Shown here piece after piece: positions 19,644 to 26,989 of a stretch of DNA of 26,989 nucleotides. The first letter of the stretch is position 1. The number at the start of each line of letters is the position of its first letter. Source of the DNA: Gonapodya sp. JEL0774 (taxonomy: Eukaryota > Monoblepharomycota > Monoblepharidomycetes > Monoblepharidales > Gonapodyaceae). The position numbers and the translations under genes are program-made. Below the pieces are notes generated by a model. It made no database searches. It saw only the letters and a list, made by a program, of their open reading frames with translations, and was not told where the DNA came from. The DNA is taken from positions 1-26,989 of the forward strand of contig JADIIX010000218.1 in assembly GCA_027604505.1 (NCBI GenBank), in the 5' to 3' direction.

Positions 19644-19840
19644 AGAAATTTTTTGTACCTAGGTAGAACGTAGCACCCAATGTACATAGAAGATGGAAGG
19701 CGTGGCGTCAAGATCTGGACCTTCTGTGGCCTCCCGGGGGTTCGAGTCGCAAGACGTTTGGGCCGTTTGCCGACGACTCTGATAGCCGAGACAGTTTCCG
19801 TCTGAAGTTTTCAGAGACGCAGAGAGTTTTAATTGTGTGA

Positions 19841-22800
19841 ATGGGGTCGCGAAGACAATCGGCGGGTGGGGCGATGCCTGCCCAACTGGGCGGGGGGGGA
19901 CACGGGGGACTCAGTGGACGCTCCCCCTATCTAAAGTACGCTGCACAGTACGATCAAGACGCTGACCACCCAGACGCGCTCTACAACGAAGAACCAGATC
20001 CCCTCTTTCAGGGCACAGGAGTCCACCAACCCGACTACAGAGGAAACCCACATCTCAACGTCGACAGCGACGGCCGCGAGGGTTATTTCGAAGAGGACGA
20101 CGACTTGGAACCTCCACAATCGCTTTTCCTCGATGGTGGGGCTGTGGGCAACACTCCTGCTGTGTTGGGTAGAAACGGAAACCCCCACTCGGGTCCTCCG
20201 CAGCTCATGAATCGAACCACCGTGACTGGGTTACTACAAAGTAACGACACTCATGCACCACAAGACAATCTTGTCGCTCGTGGAAACGTCCCACCGCCAG
20301 CGCGGGGTGACCGAGGGGAGAGGCTATTCCGTCCATCCGTGGCCATTGGGAGTGGCACCCCCCCGACCCTAGCGTTTCCCGAAAGCCCTGTCGAGCCACG
20401 TTCCACATCACGCAACATGACACACACTCACACTACTGAAGCTCCAGTATTTGCACCTCAACGTGCACGTTCAGCCCCAGCTCCAGCTCCAAACCTGCAA
20501 ACGTCATCCTCTACCGGTACAGGCCGCCAGCCGTCCCTTTTCGAATACATCTTTTCGAAAGACTCCGGCCTCCGCACCCTCTTGGTCGGTCCTCGCGTCC
20601 CGCCCGGATCTCGTCCCCGCCACCCAGCGCCTGCCACAAACGCTCCTGCCTCTGCCCGCTATTCCCACCACTCACCGCCCTCGCCACGACGCTACGAGGC
20701 CGGTACACCCGGTGGTGCCCGCTTCCACGTCTCCCAACCTCCCATCGTCTCTACTGACCCAGACGACGACGATACCACCCCCCTCCTGCACTCGTCCTCC
20801 GTCCCTCCTTCTTACTACACCCAGACTCACTCGACACCCGTCCCCCTCCACCTCCCACCCTCCACCTCGAGTTACACTCCCGGAGGCCGCCTCCCCCCCC
20901 GTGACGCCGCGCTCAATCTGTGGGCCTCGATACGCACCTCGGCCGAGCTGGACAAGTTCATGCAACGACTGTACGCGTATTATGTAGGCAGGGGGATGTG
21001 GTCCGTGGTTCTGGACAGACTTGTTGGGGTCCTGTGAGTTGTGATCGCGCGGTGGCGTTGGGATGGATACACTGTGTGTGTGGTGTGGGTGCTCTCGGTC
21101 GCTCACTTAGAACACGATCGATTACCTTTCCCTGAAAACTCAACCGCCCAGCACCGCCTCCTTCGTCGTCCTCTTCCCCACCTTTCTCATTCGCTGCATT
21201 GATTTCACTCTCACTCCAAACCCCCCCAACCTCCCCTCTGTCCTCGTCCCAAACTGGGCCGACGTGCTCCTCAACCCGTTCTCCTCGGTCCCTAATTTCG
21301 CGTTCGCCCTCTGGGTCACCTACGAGATCTCTCGTCTCCTCTACGACCTGCCCGGATTGTCGAGGATGAGGGGATTCGTTACCTTTGCCCTCGAAGTACC
21401 CGAGATGGACCTGTGGAGCGTCGGGTGGAGTTTCATCGTGTCCCGGGTCTGTGGCGAGTGGCTCTCGCCAATCAGACTGGTTGAACCGGCAAACTCAAGC
21501 TCCAAGCCGAACCACAACGGCCTTCCCAGCGAACGAGCTACGTCTCCCCAGCTTGCGAGGGATCCTGACTTTAACACCACCGATTCGGACTCGGATGTGC
21601 CCCTCCACGCGCTCACCATCGCGAACCGTATCCTCCGCAAAGAGAACTATCTCGTGGGACTCTTGGGCGGGACCGGTGTGGACCCGGCCGCAAAAACCGT
21701 TGGAGAGGACAGCGATGAGGATGGGGTCGACGTCATGACACTCGGGTTGCGGTACGCGTTCGCGGATCCTGCACTGCCGTTTCTTCCCAAGGTACTGTTC
21801 AAGTGGTTCTTTGGCGCACCCCCGGTCGTGCCAGCCAGGACACCCGAGTCACTGGCCCCCAAAGCAGGAAAAGGTCCCGCTCCACCGCCTGCCCCCGTGT
21901 ATCTCTTTCCACTGACACGCAACCTCGAGTGGAACTTTTCGTTCTGTGTGCTGGCGTGGATGTTTGACGAAACCGGGGAGATCAGGAAAGGAGTGAGACT
22001 GGGACCGGCACCCCTGGTGGACCAAGAAGGGGTCGCTAGGGGGTTCCGAAGTCGGGTGGAAAGGCTGGGAGATGTGGGTTTGGGTGCGGGCACGAGGCCG
22101 GGGACGCGCAAGGCGGTTGTGGAGGGGTGAGTAGCAACTGAGCCTGCAGCGATGCGTCTGCGATGGCGGAGAAAGCTTCCGTTTCGAGATTGACGTGTGG
22201 GCACCTTTTGCATTGGTTGTCCGATAGGCTTCAAAGGAGGTTCAGGGTGATGGCGGTGCTCAATCTCTTGTTTGCGCCTTTTGTGTTTGTGTTTATGGTT
22301 CTCTACTTTTTCTTCGAGAATGCAGAGGTATGTATGGTGCTTGAAAGGTGCTTTTTTTTTCCCGCCCTTTCCTAATAACTTTTCGTTGGTCCCGATTTAG
22401 GAATACTACAAGAACCCAGCCGCTCTCGGCACTCGCACTTGGACCCCCCTTGCCCGTTGGAAGTTTCGCACCTTCAACGAACTCCCCCACTACTTCACCA
22501 CCCGCATCAATCGATCCCACCCACTCGCACTCGCCTACTTAGGTGACTTCCCCAACTGGCATAACGTCATCCTCGCCCGATTCGTGGCCTTTGTGACGGG
22601 CTCGTTCGCGGCAGTGCTCACCATCGCGTCGCTTATCGACGAGGATCTCCTCCTCAGGTTTGAAATCACAAAGGGACACTCGGCAGTGTTTTATATCGGG
22701 GTGTTCGCGGCCGTGTTTGCGGTAGCGAGGTCCATGGTGCCAGAAGAACACATTGTTTTCGATCCAAGGTCGCATTTGACGCGCCTGGCGAAATTCACCT

Positions 22801-24266
22801 ATTATCTCCCCAAGCGCTGGATCGGTAACTTTCATTCCGAGGCGGTGCGGAAAGAAGTGGAGGCGCTCTTTGATGCCAAGATCTCCCTGTGGTTCCGTGA
22901 GGTCTGTGCTCTGGCGAGCACGCCAGCCATTCTATGGTACGCTCTTGGACGGGAGGATACCGTCGATGCGATCGTGGGGTTTTTCGAGCGGAACGCAAAG
23001 TGGGTGGAGGGAGTGGGTTGGGTGTGCAAGTATGCCTGGTGGGAGGAGGAAACGTCAGTAGCGGATGGTGCCGACGGATCGCCGGTGGGTCCGGAGGCCT
23101 TTGTCACAGGAGAACAGGACACAGATATGGATCATACTGTCGGTCCATCGGCGTCTCCCGAACGACAGCGGCAAGTTCGAGTGCTGGACTTTACCAGCGG
23201 TCCGTTTGAACAGCAGTACCCACAGCAGAGAACACTGGATGGGGACTATCTGTCGCCTTATGATGACCGTGATTATGATCGTGATCGAGACGGGCACGTC
23301 GAGCTCGACATATTGCCACAAGATGACAAGATGATGAAAAGCTTCATGCAGTTTAGGCAAAACCATCCAGGTTGGGACGTTGGGAGGCCTTCAGGTGCTT
23401 TAGGTGCTGGACTGTCTAGATCCATCATGTACCTTGGGCAGCATCTTGGTCCTGGTGGTCCATCTCGACACGGTAACCTTTCCGAGTCATTTGCTCCCGA
23501 CTTTGCTCGACGACGTAGGTACTTGTCACAACCACTGCTCACCCCCAGAGCGCGGAGTACAATGACCCACGGAGACCCGCACTTCATGGAGGCAGAGGGA
23601 GACGGAGATGGCAGTGGGCAGTTCTTCACACCCCCTGCGATTGGCTCTTCCTATGTTTCGGGCTCACATGGTGGTGCAAGTCCTTATCGCAGCGTTGCGG
23701 ATGTCAGTCGATGGGGATCTGGGGCGAAAGTTGTGTCAGGGGCAGGCGAGAGAATGAGAAACGGTGCAGAGAGGCGGGATAGCGTGGGCGTTGACCCTTT
23801 TCAAAGGATCGCATCGCCGGACGCGCAAATTCGAACCATATCTTCACCTCCCCCAACAGACAGGTCGTCGGCCGTATCACCTCCTCCGAGAATCCTTGAC
23901 TTCACGGCGACGGACGGCCCATCCTCACGCGGTGGGTCGAGGGCTCTGAGTCCAACCTTGCCCAGACCTGATTCCCGTGCTGACGCGATGAGCCCTACCG
24001 GTCTACGATCTGGTGCCACGAGTTCATCTGCAGGACGGTCGGGGGCGACTAGCCCACCTGCGGGACGGGCGGGGACGGTGAGCCCACCTGGAATGCGGCC
24101 TGAGGTGGTGAGCCCACCTGGAATGCGGCTCGGAGCGGTGAGCCCCTCAGGGATGCGTCATGGAGCAACGAGCCCCCCACCTTCCAGGTCCGGTGCGATG
24201 AGTCCAAGTAATGGGAGACCGCGCTTGCCAGGTTTTGGAGGCCCCGGAGCGACTGGAGCAGGCTGA
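19841..24266 (+). CDS. ATG9: Autophagy lipid scramblase Atg9
   Basis: Atg9 is the multispanning scramblase carried on Golgi-derived vesicles that seed the autophagosome and redistribute lipid from Atg2. Exons: 19841-21033, 21152-22126, 22228-22327 and 22401-24266, giving 1377 aa. Residues 1-365 are a long disordered N-terminus (Pro/Ser/His-rich, with acidic YFEEDDDLEPP). The Atg9 core runs from about 368 to 975: AALNLWASIRTSAELDKFMQ, YAYYVGRGMW, LFPTFLIRCIDF, MDLWSVGWSFIVSR, LNLLFAPFVFVFMVLYFFF, NPAALGTRTWTPLARWKFR and FNELPHYFTTR. It ends with helices TGSFAAVLTIASLID and GVFAAVFAVARSMVPEEH. The C-terminal ~400 residues are disordered and contain a 30-bp tandem repeat. A non-family insert rich in Asp/Ser lies near residue 500-580 in exon 2. 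All introns are GT-AG, 73-118 bp. The ATG at 19841 is the first in the frame. Confidence 0.93.
23988..24227 (+). repeat. Eight 30-bp tandem coding repeats in the Atg9 tail
   Basis: A strict 30-bp period gives a degenerate decapeptide of the form [MTV]-SPPGMR-x-G-A, about residues 1286-1365 of the protein. Units four and five (24078-24107 and 24108-24137) are the most alike, sharing GTGAGCCCACCTGGAATGCG. The Ser-Pro steps are candidate proline-directed phosphorylation sites. Confidence 0.9.
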
Positions 24267-24470
24267 AGTATTGGTCAGTATCGTGCGGCGTGTTGTGTTT
24301 GGGAAACGCTGGAGGGGGAGAGGAGCATCACCAGGTCATGGAGAGAAACAGCAGTCATGATATTCTTACATCTCATTTATAGCGTTTAGCAATCGAGTTG
24401 TGGTACCCCTGATGCGCGCGGTTGAAGTTATGTTGTATTCTTCCTCCATTTACATAATAGCATATGCAAC

Positions 24471-24476
24471 AATAAA
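24471..24476 (+). terminator. Candidate poly(A) signal AATAAA for ATG9
   Basis: AATAAA lies 205 bases after the ATG9 stop at 24264-24266. I see no closer canonical signal in the 3' flank. Confidence 0.45.
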
Positions 24477-24517
24477 GAAACACAACAACTCCTTAAAACA
24501 CTTCCTGTTGGACTTAA

Positions 24518-24875
24518 AACGACAAACGCCAGGGATCATCCCATTCGGTATCTCCTATCCCGAACAGCAACACCACCAGTCCCCAACGGTTTCTCGTGGA
24601 ACTCTCGGAAGACCATAATTTGCAAGCTCGGCACGGGAACATCGACACGTACGCGCATTCACTGTCATTGCCCAGTCGATCGCGTCGTTACTCCAATTAC
24701 TCGCGCACTTGCACCAGTATCGAACTCGCCGCATATTATCAAGAAAGGGGCGACCAGTTCCTCAAAAAATACATCGAAGTGCAGCAGTGTGCATCCTCCT
24801 TTCCGCAACCCACTAACCCCCACCCAGCTCGCGCTCTGCTCCTCCCATGCAAACATGTTCATATTGCTTCGCTGA
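24518..24875 (+). CDS. Weak candidate small gene, 5' end unresolved
   Basis: An ATG-less open frame (24518-24778) includes a protein-like stretch, SIELAAYYQERGDQFLKKYIE. It ends at a possible intron, 24779-24827: GTGCAG donor, a canonical ACTAAC branch-point and CCCAG acceptor. Resuming at 24828 gives LALCSSHANMFILLR and a TGA at 24873-24875. No start codon was found in the frame, so an upstream exon, a truncated gene or chance is equally possible. No family is recognised. Confidence 0.22.
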
Positions 24876-25500
24876 GAACAAAGCATTTCCTTTGTTCCAT
24901 TCCCGACGTGGCCAAAGATTGGGTGTATGTAATAGGACACGACAATCGTTGCTGGGTGAGGAGAGGCGAGCCTTCTCTCCTCCATGCCGCACTCGTCTCA
25001 ATATTCACATTAACCCACCAACTGATTTCCGCTCGAAATAGATCAATAATATACAATAGGTTGCGCAATCGCTCACCTTGCGCGTTTCAAGAACTTACTA
25101 CACCATATCCCTTTAAGTTCACAGGTGTGACATGGCGGGGAATCTCTGGAGGGTTGTACAACTGGCTCAGTCTTGTCTGTGACACTCTTGCTATTGAACC
25201 GTGGACGAGAGCGGACGAGAGTCGATGTGGAAAGAGACCGGGTAACTGTCGGCATGAGACAACGTCATGCTCACTCATGCTGGCGCTGTTTTATGCCGAC
25301 AATCTCTCGGTCTCGTTGTTATGTTACACCCAAGACCCAGTCTAGAAAACCATCCACTGCAGATTACTGAGCAGTCCTCATAATGACAGAAGAATATGGC
25401 GTGATTCCAATGTGGCAGTGACTGTGTTACGGTGACAGTCCCTAACTCAATATGGTCATGGAGGTCATGGAAACCCGCAAATCACCACCTGAAATAAACG
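24876..25500. other. Stretch without a supported gene
   Basis: The frame of the weak gene upstream stays open to 25345 if its intron is ignored, but the peptide has no recognisable features. Minus-strand ORFs here are short. I see no RNA gene. A short 9-bp duplication (GGTCATGGA twice) sits near 25455. Confidence 0.5.
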
Positions 25501-25501
25501 A

Positions 25502-25507
25502 TTTATT
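25502..25507 (-). terminator. Poly(A) signal (AATAAA on minus strand)
   Basis: TTTATT on the plus strand is AATAAA on the minus strand, 14 bases beyond the stop of the minus-strand frame ending at 25522. A plus-strand AATAAA sits close by near 25493, so the site could serve convergent transcripts. Confidence 0.45.
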
Positions 25508-25521
25508 CTGCCTGTTTGCTT

Positions 25522-25781
25522 TCACTGTCTTCTGGGGATTTGTCTTTGCGGAGTGCAACCCACCGCAAACACAAGCGCGGCAAGGAAGGTCAAACCAGAT
25601 GAGAGTGAAAGCAAACCAACAATGTAGGCCTTTTTCTCCGAAATATTACGTCCATCGTGGCGATATGTGCCCATGGCATGGTCACTTCGCGGCCAATAGT
25701 GAAGAGTGACAGAACTGCCACCTTTACCACCAGCAAGACCACTCCCACTCCTGCCCAAACCTCCACCTGATCAAAATACCG
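25522..25781 (-). CDS. Candidate 3' exon of a small membrane protein
   Basis: On the minus strand a frame runs from a possible acceptor (TTGATCAG) near 25781 to a TGA at 25524-25522. It encodes a Gly/Ser-rich start (GGGLGRSGSGLAGGKGGSS), a hydrophilic middle (YRHDGRNISEKK), one clear hydrophobic segment (YIVGLLSLSSGLTFLAALVF) and a short tail, GCTPQRQIPRRQ. A poly(A) signal follows directly. The 5' exon is not resolved; an ATG at 25864 lies in another frame and would need splicing. The layout suggests a small tail-anchored protein. Family unknown. Confidence 0.35.
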
Positions 25782-26149
25782 TCCACTTTGAGTCCTCTAT
25801 GCGGACTCGCTCGCTTTTTCGGAGATTGAAGGGGACGAGACAGGCTCCAAACAGGTGTGGCCATTTGATGCGCTACACAAGGACCATTGACGGTTCCAAG
25901 AGGGAGACGGCGGTAATCGCTGCACCAACACAGGAATCCACGAAGTGTTGGCGGAAACCTCTCAAGTCATCCCCAATGGAATGAATTCGTTCTGATGTTC
26001 GAGTTTGCTGGTGCGTTGGGTACAGACATCGACCTTAATTTCCATAACCTTCGGCCAACCCCATTGAGCACGACGACGAACACATGTATATTCATGGAGA
26101 AAACATGCAGCCGCGATGAAAGAGCAGAACTCGTGCCTTTATTTGACTT
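25782..26149. other. Stretch between candidate membrane-protein exon and right repeat arm
   Basis: No supported gene. The 5' part of the minus-strand candidate gene may lie here. The sequence is unique relative to the left side of the window, so the inverted similarity ends sharply at about 26150. Confidence 0.45.
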
Positions 26150-26989
26150 CATAGTTTCTCACGCACATCATCCATTTAATATATTCAATTTGTTGCTCTC
26201 TGGAATGCCGACAGTTCTCCGGATGGAGATCCAAAGAGTAGCAATTTTGATTTGTAATTTGTTCAGAGAAATGTGGGCCCGTTCTTCTCATTCAATGCCA
26301 TTCTTGCGGAGCACACGCGGCAGAGAAGAGGCAGACCAGGACGAGGGTAGGAACACAAGACGATGCAACGTTCTTGGTCCGCCCTTACCACAGTGACCGT
26401 AACACCCAAGGAACTCCACCTTTGAAACATAAAATTGACGCCCTGAAGAATTAACAATCTCCTTCAACAAAGGTCTCCTTCGATGATTTCCATTTTCGAA
26501 TCCTGTTCGAACTTGGCCAGGCTCACAGTTTTGAGAGAAGCGAGGTAGAGTTGAGCGATTCGCGCGAGGCTGGGGTTCTTTCCCAAGAACAGTGGGCGAC
26601 TTCCCGTGTGCCTCTCCGCCACCTTTGTCGGCGTTCCCCCGATCACCTTCTGGTCACACACCTTTCCAATCTTCTCCGCAGTTGCTGGCTTCGGGTGTGC
26701 AATGCCATTTGGAGCAGCGATAGTTGTGTGGAATGCTGTAACAGTCGAGGAAATTGCCTCAACAGGGGAAATCGGCTTAATGCGCGGCATAAAGGCAGGT
26801 ACTGAATATTGTCGAGGGGCGATCTGACCCTTCTCGAAGCCCCCACTTCTGCGTCTTCGACACACCTCGGCAATGCGCATTTTCTGTTTGTTTCGAGCCT
26901 CTCGTCGAAGGCTGCTTGCGAGACCCCGCGGAACAGGTGGCACTATCCGTGTCCTGGAGTGATGGAAACGGGGGTTGCGGGGATGGGCA
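26150..26989 (-). repeat. Right arm of the ~0.8 kb terminal inverted repeat
   Basis: This is the reverse complement of 1-817 with scattered substitutions and small indels, including a 24-bp insertion at about 26623-26646. The last 49 bases are identical to the reverse complement of the first 49. The arm is 840 bp against 817 bp on the left, a difference almost wholly explained by the 24-bp insertion. Confidence 0.93.
26464..26988 (-). CDS. Partial ORF in right repeat arm, 5' end beyond window
   Basis: This is the counterpart of the left-arm ORF, open on the minus strand from 26988 to a TGA at 26466-26464. It shares the basic RREARNKQK and CRRRRSGG stretches and adds an eight-residue in-frame insertion (IGGTPTK region). 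Its C-terminus differs because of small indels. Like the left copy it is still open at the window edge. Function unknown. Confidence 0.4.
   Translation of the reverse strand, partial: AHPRNPRFHHSRTRIVPPVPRGLASSLRREARNKQKMRIAEVCRRRRSGGFEKGQIAPRQYSVPAFMPRIKPISPVEAISSTVTAFHTTIAAPNGIAHPKPATAEKIGKVCDQKVIGGTPTKVAERHTGSRPLFLGKNPSLARIAQLYLASLKTVSLAKFEQDSKMEIIEGDLC

Noticed and set aside
19735-19750. tRNA B-box-like GGTTCGAGTC between the nucleotidyltransferase-like gene and ATG9
   Set aside because: No A box at proper distance and no cloverleaf; a chance match.
1-26989. Polinton/Maverick or Starship-type giant element
   Set aside because: Polintons should carry protein-primed DNA polymerase, integrase, packaging ATPase and capsid genes, and Starships a tyrosine-recombinase captain. 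None is seen; the genes are cellular. The inverted repeats alone do not establish either class.
1-26989. CRISPR arrays, bacterial operons or rRNA genes
   Set aside because: No regularly spaced repeats with unique spacers, no ribosomal sequence, and all real genes are intron-split and eukaryotic.

Overview
The window is nuclear DNA from a fungus. Its genes are split by short GT-AG introns (about 43-255 bp, plus one likely GC-AG), are closely spaced, and lie on both strands. The recognisable products are eukaryotic and largely fungal: a Swp1/ribophorin II subunit of oligosaccharyltransferase, a PICOT-type monothiol glutaredoxin, a hemerythrin-fold protein, an Spt23/Mga2-type membrane-anchored transcription factor and Atg9. 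The Trx-Grx-Grx layout of the glutaredoxin differs from the Trx-Grx layout of yeast Grx3/Grx4. That hints at a lineage outside the yeasts, but the sequence does not fix the phylum. Exon models were built by hand from splice signals, frame and family similarity. Every spliced total of a full gene is a multiple of three.

Layout from left to right: an inverted repeat arm (1-817) with an ORF open at the window edge; a gene-free stretch; SWP1-like (+); the glutaredoxin (-, convergent with SWP1); an apparent small transposon insertion (5463-5911) between 14-bp direct repeats; the hemerythrin gene (+); a second, partial copy of the insertion sequence; a long purine-rich leader; the Spt23/Mga2 homologue (+, seven exons); a zinc-knuckle/TPR protein (+); an uncharacterised protein with a nucleotidyltransferase-like GG...DxD signature (+); ATG9 (+); a poorly resolved tail with two weak small genes; and the right inverted repeat arm (26150-26989).

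The most unusual large-scale feature is that the two window ends are reverse complements of each other from the very first base. The arms are about 0.8 kb. A hand count over the left arm's first 420 bases gives about 20 mismatches plus a 24-bp indel. All resolved genes between the arms look like ordinary cellular genes, and I see no transposase, integrase, recombinase or polymerase. The structure could therefore be a very large cargo-carrying element, a segment between two inverted copies of a dispersed repeat, or a contig that ends in repeats. The ORF in each arm is open across the window edge, which argues that the repeat unit continues outside the window.

Three neighbouring genes fit a loose theme of iron, oxygen and membrane lipids: a Grx3/4-type Fe-S glutaredoxin, a hemerythrin-fold protein with a possible mitochondrial and cytosolic pair of starts, and an Spt23/Mga2-type factor. 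This is inference from family knowledge, not evidence of a shared pathway.
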